From Saccharospirillum impatiens DSM 12546 (GTDB lineage Bacteria; Pseudomonadota; Gammaproteobacteria; Pseudomonadales; Natronospirillaceae): a DNA stretch of 64,000 nucleotides. How positions within the stretch are numbered: the stretch's first letter is position 1; each line of letters starts with the position of its first letter. The DNA lies in the NCBI RefSeq assembly GCF_000423605.1, contig NZ_AUIH01000023.1, positions 1 through 64,000 of the forward strand, written 5' to 3'. A model generated the notes under the pieces. The model was not told where the DNA came from, made no database searches, and worked only from the letters and a program-made list of their open reading frames with translations. Shown piece by piece: positions 1 to 7,988 of this stretch. A program made the translations under genes and the position numbers.

Positions 1-2
1 TG

Positions 3-185
3 CGCCGACTGGCTCTACAGGGAACGGAACTGGCTAACGCGCAAGTGAACACGATCCGGCTAAAGCTGTGTAAGGTGGCGGCCATCGTCATACACAATAC
101 GCGCCGAATTCGCTTCCTGCTGCCCAGTCATTACCCATATCAAGGACTGTTTGAAACCGCACTGAACAACCTGAACTCGACATAG
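3..185 (+). mobile_element. IS1380-like transposase, C-terminal end (cut by window edge)
   Basis: Frame 3 of the plus strand is open from the left edge to a TAG at 183-185. It encodes about 60 residues of the kind seen at the C-terminus of IS1380-family transposases: an ANAQVNTIRLKL stretch, then an arginine-rich TRRIRF segment, then HYPYQGLF. The rest of the element lies outside the window. The family call is from memory of these C-terminal patterns, so it is probable rather than certain. The gene may be intact upstream. Confidence 0.6.
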
Positions 186-204
186 CCATAACCAGTGCTG
201 ACCC

Positions 205-241
205 GGCACACTTTAAACAACGGGGTAAGGGGAAGTGTGCC
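205..241. repeat. Inverted repeat after the transposase stop
   Basis: GGCACACTT (205-213) is perfectly complementary to AAGTGTGCC (233-241), with a 19-nt loop. It lies 20 bp after the transposase stop, so it may be a 3' subterminal hairpin or terminator of the element. No U-rich tract follows, so a terminator role is unproven. Confidence 0.45.
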
Positions 242-425
242 TGAAAATCGGGAATCCGGGTCAAAATCGACCTGTAGCTGTGGAGCTGCTCGAAAACATT
301 CAACAAATTCTATGCAGTGCTACTTTAGGCTGTTTGGTGAAATATCCGGGCTAGACTCAGGTTATGATGTTTTACAAATATCGGTATATTTGAGTGAATC
401 ATGGTTTTTCCATAGGATTGCCAGC

Positions 426-618
426 GTGGAAACAATGGTTCACCTGGACACTTTCGTTTCCAAGAATCATCCGTTGCGAATGGGTGATCAAGGCTCTGTT
501 CGACACAGCGCTGATCCGCATTGACTGGCTATTGGATGAGGATTATTTCAAGCGTGGCAAGATATCAATTCCTTCTGAATGGTTGCTCAGCGCTGTTTTT
601 TGCAGGGTATCCGTTTAA
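426..618 (+). pseudogene. IS5/IS1182-type transposase N-terminal remnant (frameshifted)
   Basis: One frame gives MVHLDTFVSKNHPLR. The next frame continues as VIKALFDTALIRIDWLLDEDY and then SIPSEWLLSAVF. Joined across one frameshift, this follows the N-terminal layout of IS5/IS1182-group transposases: LDxFVPxxHPLR, a helical segment, then SIPPExLLRAxLL. Nothing of the transposase continues after about 612, so the element is truncated as well as frameshifted. It ends inside the 3' part of the oppositely oriented NmrA-like reading frame. Confidence 0.6.
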
Positions 619-1362
619 AAAAACAAGACGCCCAGGTGAGGCAAATCCGTCCTTGCTCACCTGCCCTCGGATCCGATTGAATGAACATTGGCTAATCGCT
701 GACGGGGTCTGGCGACCGACAATGGCAGGTGCCTGTCGAATCAGAGCGTCGTTATCCAATGCCGTCACCATAAACAGGGCAAAGTCGACTCGTCGGGTGA
801 TGTTGCTGGCAAGCAGGGGGTCGCCGATGTGAGGCGCCCAAACCGGAAGGCCCTGGCTGTCACCTTCCTCCAGATTGCTACCGCGCACGACCGTCCATAG
901 GGAATTGCTGGCAAAGATGCATTGGCAGGCATCTGCCTGATCGCTTACATCAAAAACCCGGAACAGACGCGCTAGCCATCCAACCACAGCAGTGGTTGCA
1001 ATGAACAGTCGTGAATGGCGATCACGCTCATCTTTGGTTATATGCCAGCTACAGGAAAACACCAGCCGAGCAGTTCTGGGTGAAAAATCTAACACGGCCT
1101 GAGCGGTATGTGTTGCATACTGATGCACCCAGATGGGTACCAGCACGGTTAAGACAGCATCGCAGCCAGCAACGGCCTTGCGAATGACATACCGGTCATT
1201 TGTGTGACCGGGTAATATGGTAACTAGGCCCTTGAACCGATCCAGCTTTTTGACGCTTCGTTCACGGCAAACACAGACCACTTCATAGCCCTTGTCCAAT
1301 GCGTGCTGCACCATGTATTGGCCGGTTTTCCCAGATGCACCGACGATGCAAACCCTTTTCAT
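565..1362 (-). CDS. NmrA-like NAD(P)-binding protein, altered C-terminus
   Basis: Atypical short-chain dehydrogenase (NmrA/SDR-a type) of 265 residues. The Rossmann motif GASGKTG lies at residues 7-13, followed by an alternating beta/alpha fold with a DAVLTVLVP segment. I start it at ATG 1362, preceded by AAGGA seven bases away, rather than at the longer 1413 start. It follows the small gene above by 10 bp, so the two are probably co-transcribed. The last 40 or so residues look wrong for the family. They read through a strong terminator (617-663) and end inside a transposase remnant. A TAG lies in the +1 frame at 692-694, so a small indel near there would explain the extension. The substrate is unknown; such proteins act as NAD(P)H-dependent reductases or redox sensors. 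Confidence 0.7.
   Translation of the reverse strand: MKRVCIVGASGKTGQYMVQHALDKGYEVVCVCRERSVKKLDRFKGLVTILPGHTNDRYVIRKAVAGCDAVLTVLVPIWVHQYATHTAQAVLDFSPRTARLVFSCSWHITKDERDRHSRLFIATTAVVGWLARLFRVFDVSDQADACQCIFASNSLWTVVRGSNLEEGDSQGLPVWAPHIGDPLLASNITRRVDFALFMVTALDNDALIRQAPAIVGRQTPSAISQCSFNRIRGQVSKDGFASPGRLVFLNGYPAKNSAEQPFRRN
617..663 (-). terminator. Rho-independent terminator inside the NmrA-like ORF
   Basis: On the minus strand a stem of CAGGTGA (657-663 complement) paired with 633-639 is extended by a TTGC/GCAA pairing (653-656 with 641-644) across a one-base bulge. It is followed by a run of seven T (complement of 617-623). The geometry is that of an intrinsic terminator for minus-strand transcription. 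It lies within the annotated reading frame of the preceding gene, which suggests the gene's original stop codon was upstream of it. Confidence 0.6.
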
Positions 1363-1372
1363 CTTGCTTTCC

Positions 1373-1663
1373 TTACTCTGACGAGGAAGCCACATCAATC
1401 CGTTTGAGTGCAACCAACGACAATCCGAGGTCCCTCAATTTACGAACAAGTCCATACAAAGCGGCCTGGTCTGCTACCGGGCATAGCAGGCGAGTTTGAT
1501 CGCGCCCCTGACCCTGGTCGCAGCAGCGAACCTCGGTAGCCCCAAACCAACTTGCCCAGCAGGGATCCAGACAACCGTCGAGCCAAATCTCGTATAAAAC
1601 TTGGTCCGACTTCCGGCTTGGCTGTACGCCAGGCTGATTGACAGACTCGTTTGAACGGTTCAT
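1373..1663 (-). CDS. Small conserved protein of unknown function
   Basis: A 96-residue protein whose second half (YEIWLDGCLDPCWASWF, then PVADQAALYGLVRKLRDLGL) matches a small protein family I recognise in many bacteria. Members have a beta-strand ligand/enzyme-like N-part and a 'PVxDQAALHGLLxKxRDLG' C-part, and have no assigned biochemical role. ATG 1663 is preferred over the TTG at 1690 because AGGGG precedes it at good spacing. It sits between the LuxR regulator upstream and the NmrA-like gene, 10 bp from the latter, all on the minus strand. It is probably controlled by the neighbouring LuxR protein. It has four cysteines and no signal peptide, so it is cytoplasmic. Confidence 0.65.
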   Translation of the reverse strand: MNRSNESVNQPGVQPSRKSDQVLYEIWLDGCLDPCWASWFGATEVRCCDQGQGRDQTRLLCPVADQAALYGLVRKLRDLGLSLVALKRIDVASSSE

Positions 1664-1790
1664 CCACACCCCTTTTATAAACGGATACAAATCGATGAAC
1701 TCACTCTAACCAGCGGCTATGGTAGGCGGTAGATACTTAAGTAGGGTTTTGGGTAGGATTCTGAACACACGTCAGTCTTTGACGAGAACG

Positions 1791-4418
1791 TTAGGGGAGC
1801 AGACCAAACGCCTTGGCCCGGGCAACGGCTTCGGTACGGCGTTGTACACCCAGTTTGTCGAAAATGCGTCGATTGTGGCCTTTCACAGTGCTCAGGGCGA
1901 GAAACAGACGCTCGCTGATGGCCTGGTTAGAGTAGCCTTCGGCGATCAGTGACAAGACAGCCCGTTCACGATGGCTCAACGGCTCAATCAGTGTCTGCAC
2001 GGGGCTCAATTTCCGGGTGGGAGACACTGGACCAAAGGCTTCCAACAGACGCATCAGGTAATTCGATTCCGTACCTGACCGGCAAACTGACGCCAGCACT
2101 CTGGCCATGGTCAACCCTTCGTCCAGAAAAAGTTGTTGATGGTTTCCGGGCTCGCCTAGTACCAGCGCGTCTCTAAGCCGAGCCGCCGCTTTGTCAGGCT
2201 GCCCGGCCGCCTCAAAGGCCAGGGCCTGCATCAGCCGAAGTTTGAGCTGTTCATCAGCCCACTCATTGGTTAGTGCTCGTTCATAAGCCTGGTCTAACAG
2301 AGTCAATGCCGCCGAAGTATTTCGAAGAGAGATAGCAAGGCGCGCCTCAGCCAATGGCAAGTCGTGGCCCTGCAACACATCGGCAGCCGCGTTGCAGTCA
2401 CCAGTTTGTATCAGAAGCCGATTCAACTCAGTGACAAGCTCAGGCATTACAGCGTTATGGGCGTGCTGCAGTGCAATTTCACGAACCCGCCTTAAGCGGG
2501 CGATGGCGCCCGGCACGTCACCGCGCGCCGCCACTAGTTTCGCCAGCAAAATATCGCAGGCCAGTGTGCGATCCAGATAGGCAAATTGGCTGGCCAGCAC
2601 CCTTGCCTTGCGGGCGTGATCATCGGCGGCTTCAAGCTCATTCCATTGGTAGTGCAGGTGCGCGAGATTTAAATGGACCTCGCAGTAAATGGGCCACAGC
2701 GGATCTGGCGCTTTTTGCAACAATTTCTGGTAGAAGCACGCCGCCTCCACCAGTTCATTGTTGGCGGCTTTCAGGCTGGCCAGCCCCAGGGTTGAGAGGA
2801 AGGTGATCAACTGGTGACCAATGGCCTGACTGATGGCCAGTGCATCGGTATAGGCCTGGTGTGCGGCTGCCCTGTCGCCACTTAGCTGCCGGGCAAAGCC
2901 CAGCGTCCAGTTCGCTGCTGTACGTACCGCCAAGTTCTCAGGGTGCAGCATTGTCAGAGCTTCCCTGGAATGGTGTTGAAGGTCGTCTACCCGATGCTGG
3001 CTGACTGCGAGAAAAGCTCGAATGGCATGTGCATGGCCGAGTAAGTTGCGCTGATATTCATCTAGGTCAGTGCCCTTCAACGCCTGCTCGACAGACTGCA
3101 GGCAGGGCTCAATAGATTCCAGTTGTCCAATCATCATCAAGGCCGATGCTTGCATGATCCACAGCCCCGGCCGTGCCCGCTTTTCCGGTTCGGCCAACGT
3201 CATTAGCCAGTTCAGCACTGGCATCACCTCACCGCGCAAATGCAGCGGCAGCGTATCGCCTTCGACCCGGCGCGCGGCCAGGTCAATATCCCCGGCGGCC
3301 AGCGCTTGTTGAAACGCCTCCAGATGCCAGCCCTGTTGCTCAAACCAGTGACTGGCACGGCGATGCAACTCAGCCGGGCGCAGGTGCAGAGCCTCAAGCT
3401 CGGATTGCTGTAGCCTTTGGCGCAACAGGTCGGAGAAGAGATGGTGATAGCGATACCAATAACGTTCGTTGTCCAGCGGTACAAGGAACAGGTTGGCGCG
3501 CTCGATCCGATCGAGCAAAACACGGCTCGTACCGGGTGCGGTCGCGAGAACGGTATCGCACAGGGGGGCACAAAAACGGTCAAGCACGGCCGTATGTAAT
3601 AGGAACTGTAGAACGTCATCGGGTTGGTCGTTCAGCACCTCTTTTAGTAGATAATCAAGCACAAAGTGGTGACGCCCTGAGAACGCTGTTACCCGGTCTT
3701 TTTGTTCAGGCTCACGCTGTAAAAACAGGGCTGCCAGTTGCAGCCCGGCCGCCCAGCCTTCCGTGCGCTGTTCAAGTACGGCAATATCCTTATCCGGTAA
3801 ATTCAAACCCATCGCTTGGGTCAGAAACGCAACAGCCTCCTTCTGTGTGAAGCGCAGATCGGCAGCACGTAGTTCAGTCAGTTGACCCCGGGCCCTCCAC
3901 CGGGCCAGCGGCAATGCCGGGTCCTCGCGGGTGGCGATTACCAGATGGCATTGCTCTGGTGCATGGTCCAACAAGAAAACCAGCGCTTCATCCACGGCGC
4001 TGGAATCGACGCGGTGATAATCATCGAGTACAAGGGTAAAGGGCGTTTTGTGACGCTGAAGATCGTTAATCAGAGCGGTGAGAATAACTTCTAAAGGCGG
4101 TGGCTGAGGCGCCTGGAACGCTGCCAGCACGCCGTCACCGAACTCAACTGATAGTTGGCGCAGGGCCGCCATCATATACGACAGAAACCGCGGCAAACTG
4201 ACGTCGTTCTCATCCAGCGACAACCAGGCAACCGAATGCTCGCAGACCGCCGTCCAGTCACTGACCAGGGTAGTCTTGCCAAAGCCGGCTGGTGCGGACA
4301 CCAGCGTTAGTCTGGAATTAGCGCCAGCATTCAGGCGTTCTATCAGGCGTGGCCGACGAACGGACCGCGCGTTGGTCGGTGGCGCGTAAAGCTTAGTGGC
4401 AAGAATGGTCGTAGTCAT
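1791..4418 (-). CDS. MalT-type ATP-dependent LuxR-family transcriptional regulator
   Basis: An 875-residue LuxR-family regulator of the large ATP-binding (LAL/MalT) type. The P-loop SAPAGFGKTT is at 41-50 and a Walker-B-like TLVLDDYHR near 127-135. A long TPR-like helical region spans about 400-780. The LuxR helix-turn-helix occupies the last 65 residues (LSHRERAVLSLIAEGYSNQAIS, then STVKGHNR). The length is normal for the family (850-900). Such proteins bind ATP and an inducer, oligomerise and activate nearby operons. The likely targets are the two small genes downstream on the same strand, about 128 bp away. The inducer cannot be told from sequence. Confidence 0.9.
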   Translation of the reverse strand: MTTTILATKLYAPPTNARSVRRPRLIERLNAGANSRLTLVSAPAGFGKTTLVSDWTAVCEHSVAWLSLDENDVSLPRFLSYMMAALRQLSVEFGDGVLAAFQAPQPPPLEVILTALINDLQRHKTPFTLVLDDYHRVDSSAVDEALVFLLDHAPEQCHLVIATREDPALPLARWRARGQLTELRAADLRFTQKEAVAFLTQAMGLNLPDKDIAVLEQRTEGWAAGLQLAALFLQREPEQKDRVTAFSGRHHFVLDYLLKEVLNDQPDDVLQFLLHTAVLDRFCAPLCDTVLATAPGTSRVLLDRIERANLFLVPLDNERYWYRYHHLFSDLLRQRLQQSELEALHLRPAELHRRASHWFEQQGWHLEAFQQALAAGDIDLAARRVEGDTLPLHLRGEVMPVLNWLMTLAEPEKRARPGLWIMQASALMMIGQLESIEPCLQSVEQALKGTDLDEYQRNLLGHAHAIRAFLAVSQHRVDDLQHHSREALTMLHPENLAVRTAANWTLGFARQLSGDRAAAHQAYTDALAISQAIGHQLITFLSTLGLASLKAANNELVEAACFYQKLLQKAPDPLWPIYCEVHLNLAHLHYQWNELEAADDHARKARVLASQFAYLDRTLACDILLAKLVAARGDVPGAIARLRRVREIALQHAHNAVMPELVTELNRLLIQTGDCNAAADVLQGHDLPLAEARLAISLRNTSAALTLLDQAYERALTNEWADEQLKLRLMQALAFEAAGQPDKAAARLRDALVLGEPGNHQQLFLDEGLTMARVLASVCRSGTESNYLMRLLEAFGPVSPTRKLSPVQTLIEPLSHRERAVLSLIAEGYSNQAISERLFLALSTVKGHNRRIFDKLGVQRRTEAVARAKAFGLLP

Positions 4419-4587
4419 ACCCTATAGATACCCGAAAGCATTCTCGAATGATAGCGCCAAAAGTAAGTTGAAACCCAACGGGTCTCTGAACAACTCTACC
4501 AGGCAATCTCGAGGGGCCGCAAAAGGTAGGTAGCTCTTTTGATTTAGGACACTGTTTTTGTTTTACCCGATGAAGCTATTAACCACC

Positions 4588-4893
4588 TTACTTGATCGTC
4601 ATATCGTTTATGGCGGAGGTCAAAGCCTCAATACGTCGACAATGAAAACAGGCTGGTTCATGGCGGCTTGCGATTGGAAAAACCCGATTAGGTTAGCAAC
4701 ACCTTTGAATGTCTCAACGTTAACTTCCCGCGCCTTGACATCGGGGTCTTCAACCATTGTTACTTTCATCTTGGTAGTCTCGTAGGTATCGTCATTGTAC
4801 TCTTCGGTGACCTTCTGGATGGCACTTACCGCGCAACCGATGGTAGTTGGCTAAAAGCACGATCACGACTAGCGAAGTCCAAATTGCTTTGAC
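4588..4893 (-). pseudogene. Broken BON-domain lipoprotein gene
   Basis: Minus-strand reading gives KAIWTSLVVIVLLA, then in another frame GCAVSAIQKVTEEYNDD. This is a lipoprotein signal peptide whose lipobox is split by a frameshift. Then follows TKMKVTMVEDPDVKAREVNV, ETFKGVANLIGFFQSQAAMNQ, and after a second shift IEALTSAINDMTIK and a stop. The core is a BON (OsmY-like) domain: VKAxMxEDPDV, INVETFKGVVxLSGFVxSxA. A good AAAGGAG site at 4895-4902 remains, but the start codon reads GTC. With two frameshifts and a lost start it is not functional. Intact relatives are periplasmic envelope-stress lipoproteins. Confidence 0.7.
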
Positions 4894-4961
4894 TCCTTTC
4901 AAGGTAATCCATTTCCAGATAACTTAATACTAATACATAATTACCGGTCTTAGCGGATAGC

Positions 4962-5150
4962 TCAGCCTCGGAGCAGACTTACAATTCCAAACAATCCTAT
5001 CGCGCCGATCAGTGATACAACAAAACTTATAGTGGTAATTGTGTCATTGAAAGCCCCGGTACCGTGAACTGGCTCGATCAATCATCCAATAATCAGCGCC
5101 CCAACGATGTTCAGAATGATACCTTGCTGAGCGTAGGTGAGCACTATCAT
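4962..5150 (-). pseudogene. Remnant of a YeaQ/YmgE (GlsB) family membrane protein gene
   Basis: The minus strand gives YAQQGIILNIVGALIIG and a stop. In another frame it then gives LIEPVHGTGAFND and SFVVSLIGAIGLFGIVSLLRG, ending at TGA 4962-4964. This follows the C-terminal two thirds of transglycosylase-associated (YeaQ/YmgE/GlsB) proteins: AQQGIILNIVVGIVGALIGG, then a GTG loop, then a last hydrophobic helix ending GIVNLF. The N-terminal helix is missing and there is at least one frameshift. It lies immediately upstream of the broken BON lipoprotein; both families are stress-induced envelope proteins. Confidence 0.65.
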
Positions 5151-5161
5151 GCTAGCAATCC

Positions 5162-5339
5162 TTAATCGGTCATTTTATGGAGTGGATGCACGCCAAATAA
5201 TGGTTTGACTGCCTCGGGTTGGCAGTAAAAGTCTCCTTCAACTGTTTTGGTGTTAGGTCCTGAACTTCTTTTACAAGATCAGCGTTAATGTGCAGCAACA
5301 CATCTGATCCGCTGTACCCCTGCCGACGCGTAGCGTGAC
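5162..5339 (-). pseudogene. Unrecognised coding remnant upstream of the YeaQ remnant
   Basis: The minus strand is open from about 5339 and gives GYSGSDVLLHINADLVKEV, then QDLTPKQLKETFTANP. Restoring one missing base continues it as EAVKPLFGVHPLHKMTD and TAA at 5162-5164. The protein-like composition across a single frameshift suggests a decayed gene end rather than noise. I do not recognise the family. No intact start is visible in this piece. Confidence 0.35.
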
Positions 5340-5372
5340 AGATCCGTCAAACGCCTGGCTAAATGGAGCCGC

Positions 5373-6545
5373 TCATCTGGTACGTGTCAGTGTTTGGCGA
5401 GACCCTTCCCATTCAACATCGAGCTGCTCCGCATCAGCCATCAGCCGCATGGTGTGCCTCATGTCTTCACAGCTTGCCGTTACCGCCTTGTCATTGATTG
5501 ACGTCACCCGGTCGCCCACGGCCATTCCAGCCGCGTCGGCTGGAGAGTCGGCCCAGACTTGCGATACGGTTACGTCCCCGTCGAACTGTAACCCAAACCC
5601 AAACGTCCCGCGTTGAAACGGGCCTGGTTCATAGGCATCGAAATAGGCTGTGTTCGCACGGGCATCCAGAGTTACAACGAAATGGTTCAACAGCGAAGCC
5701 CCGATCAGACTGGGTGCCAGCGACCTAACCGGTGCATCGACCGCCCCCAGTTCAATTGAACCGACACTGACCTCATTGAGACGCACGCTTTGCAGCCGGG
5801 TTACGGGGGCTGCACCCCCCAGCGATTGTCCCAGCGAACCGGAACCCGACACCGTTCGGCCAATGCCGCCATCGCGTGCGGCACCATCCCGATCCATCGG
5901 AGACAGCGTCAGGTACTCGGAAGATCCCGTATCGAACATGGCTTTGCTGCTGGCCTGTTCGGACAATTGGATGTCAAAGAACGGTGTATGTGGATACCCA
6001 AAATCGTAGAGTGTCTGCTGACGGGCTGTCGCGATCGAGTCCAGTTCGGACACCTTGGCAGCGCAGCGCAGCATGGCGTCGGGCACATCCATTTGCCAGG
6101 CGCAAAGTGGCAACACTTCCGAGCCCAGAACACCATCGAACAGGCACTGGGCGGCCTCGGGAAACTCGGCAATATAAACTGGAACTTTGTGGAAGGTGAC
6201 CTCACCCAGCGTCAGGTCTGTCTGGGCAATGTTGGTTTCAATAATGGCTCCATGCGCGTCCCGCCCCTGGCGGGTATCTATGATGTCCAGGCCGAGTTCT
6301 GCAGCCAGATCAGCGCTGACCATGGAAGGCGAGCCGGTATCAAATACAAATCGCCGGGGGTGCCCTCCCAGCTCTACCTCTACAAACAGTTTAGTAGCCA
6401 GTACGTCCATGGGCAGCTCTATAAACAAAGACCGTTCGTCTGCATAGGGGCCTTCGTTAACCCAGGCGGGCGGTGCTGTCTCAGCGGGTGTTTGTTGTGC
6501 GATGGCCAGGCAAACAATGCCAGCCACCCATGAGTTGGTGTGCAT
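5373..6545 (-). CDS. Exported retropepsin-like aspartic protease with PDZ domain
   Basis: A 390-residue protein with a signal-peptide-like N-terminus (cleavage probably near residue 22, after PAE/TA). Two retropepsin-like repeats follow, each with an aspartic-protease DTGS motif: FVFDTGSPS near residue 68 and AMFDTGSSE near 206. A C-terminal PDZ domain runs from about 310 to 385 (ADSPADAAGMAVGDRVTSIN). The two-lobed gag_Asp_protease plus PDZ layout is found in bacterial periplasmic proteins presumed to be proteases; substrates are unknown. The start at 6545 has GGAGTG six bases upstream. It lies 19 bp after the serine hydrolase upstream and is likely its operon partner. Confidence 0.8.
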   Translation of the reverse strand: MHTNSWVAGIVCLAIAQQTPAETAPPAWVNEGPYADERSLFIELPMDVLATKLFVEVELGGHPRRFVFDTGSPSMVSADLAAELGLDIIDTRQGRDAHGAIIETNIAQTDLTLGEVTFHKVPVYIAEFPEAAQCLFDGVLGSEVLPLCAWQMDVPDAMLRCAAKVSELDSIATARQQTLYDFGYPHTPFFDIQLSEQASSKAMFDTGSSEYLTLSPMDRDGAARDGGIGRTVSGSGSLGQSLGGAAPVTRLQSVRLNEVSVGSIELGAVDAPVRSLAPSLIGASLLNHFVVTLDARANTAYFDAYEPGPFQRGTFGFGLQFDGDVTVSQVWADSPADAAGMAVGDRVTSINDKAVTASCEDMRHTMRLMADAEQLDVEWEGSRQTLTRTR

Positions 6546-6564
6546 CGGTCACTCCCTGAATCTG

Positions 6565-7944
6565 TTACAACTGAATTTGTCGACCCCACTCCCGGGCCTG
6601 CTCGGCGGTAAAGCTGTGCGAAAGCCGGAAGCTATCTCCATCAACCTCACCCAGCATCAACAGCAGGTCGAGTACCGCCGGTTGATTCACCTGCTGGTCG
6701 TGAAAGGCTTTGACAAACGGATCGATGTTCGCCTTTATTGCATCGTACTCGCTGACGGGCAGTCCCGCAGGCTCGATAAGCCCGATCTGTGCGGCATGCA
6801 TCAGTTTTTGGGTAAAGGATGGCGAAGTTGAGATGAACTGCAATAACCCCTGGTGCATCGCCACGGGAAGCGATTGCAGGTAGTGCCAGGTATCCAGGTC
6901 GCGTTGCCGCAGCAAGGTATCGCTGTCGCGCCAGGCCGCCTCAACCAATGGCCGTACCACCAGTTCGCCATTGGAACTGTTGGTCAGAATCACCAGGCCA
7001 TCACCGACAGCCGGATCAACAAACACCTGAGTGCGAACGCCGTTTTCCCGGCCATCGTGCTCGAGAATGGTTCGGTTATCCAGTTGCACCAGTCGCCAGC
7101 CAAGGCCGAAATATTCCCAGGGGGCTTCATGCTGAGATTGCAGCGTCATCATGTCATTAAACAGCGCAGGCTCAAGACCGGCACCACGACTCACCCAGGC
7201 CGCAAAGCGAGTGTAATCGGCCAGAGTGGTAAAGGTGTTGGCGGCGGCATTTGCCGAACGCTGCTGCAAATATCCCATGTCGAGGGGTGACGCTTGTTCG
7301 TCAAATCCGCGTGCAATTTTTTCTTCCAGTGAGTGATGCCAGCCAAACCGGGTGTCTTCCATTCCCAGCGGTGCCGTTATGTACTGATCCATCAGTTCAC
7401 TCAGAGTCTGGCCGGTTTTTCGTTCCAGGGCCCGGCGAACATACTCGAACCCTTCGCCGGAGTATTCGTGCCGGCTACCCGGGTCAAATAGGAAGGCGAG
7501 TTCATTGTTGCCGCGCCAGTTGGGAAATCCGGTTTGATGGCTTAGCGCCAGCCTGGCGGTTAGTTGCAGGTGCCGCGGGTCGTCTTCAACATCCGGGTCG
7601 ATCCAGTAATAAGCCAGTGGATCATCGAGCGCCAGGCGCCCATCCTGAACCAGATGCATCACCAGGGTGGCAAACAGGGGTTTGGTCAGCGATGCCACAT
7701 TAAAGATCGTGTTGACATCGACCGGCCTGTTTTCATCTGCCTGGCCAACGGTACCCAGCCAGGCAACTTCACCGGCGACTACGCGGCCAATTGCCAGGCC
7801 CGGCACATCGTAGTCGGCCATCGCTTGTGTCACACTGCTGCGCACAGGCTCCGGCACCGGCGAGGTGTTTTCCGCAAAAACATCGGCAACCCAAAGAGCG
7901 GCGGGTACCAGGCAGAGAAGAAACTTTTTCTCTAGATTTAGCAT
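6565..7944 (-). CDS. Serine hydrolase, class C beta-lactamase family
   Basis: A 459-residue exported enzyme of the beta-lactamase/PBP-like (EstB/AmpC) fold. The signal peptide ends near VFA at residue 23-24. The nucleophile motif SLTK is at 85-88. The second motif reads HEYSGEGF, with YSG in place of YSN, and a late EHDGREN segment replaces the KTG/HGG motif. A C-terminal extension of about 100 residues follows the domain. ATG 7944 is preferred because GGAGTG precedes it by seven bases; the reading frame upstream to 8199 overlaps the DUF4386 gene and is not protein-like. The substrate (ester, peptide or D-amino-acid bond) cannot be fixed. It is co-directional with the DUF4386 and retropepsin-like genes. 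Confidence 0.85.
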   Translation of the reverse strand: MLNLEKKFLLCLVPAALWVADVFAENTSPVPEPVRSSVTQAMADYDVPGLAIGRVVAGEVAWLGTVGQADENRPVDVNTIFNVASLTKPLFATLVMHLVQDGRLALDDPLAYYWIDPDVEDDPRHLQLTARLALSHQTGFPNWRGNNELAFLFDPGSRHEYSGEGFEYVRRALERKTGQTLSELMDQYITAPLGMEDTRFGWHHSLEEKIARGFDEQASPLDMGYLQQRSANAAANTFTTLADYTRFAAWVSRGAGLEPALFNDMMTLQSQHEAPWEYFGLGWRLVQLDNRTILEHDGRENGVRTQVFVDPAVGDGLVILTNSSNGELVVRPLVEAAWRDSDTLLRQRDLDTWHYLQSLPVAMHQGLLQFISTSPSFTQKLMHAAQIGLIEPAGLPVSEYDAIKANIDPFVKAFHDQQVNQPAVLDLLLMLGEVDGDSFRLSHSFTAEQAREWGRQIQL

Positions 7945-7988
7945 CACAGAACACTCCATTTTAATGACGCTGGATAGGGGGAGAAGTC

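Noticed and set aside
3173-3850. A 225-residue plus-strand open frame
   Set aside because: It lies wholly antisense to the MalT-type regulator, with repetitive Arg/Ala/Pro-rich composition typical of a shadow frame in GC-rich coding DNA.
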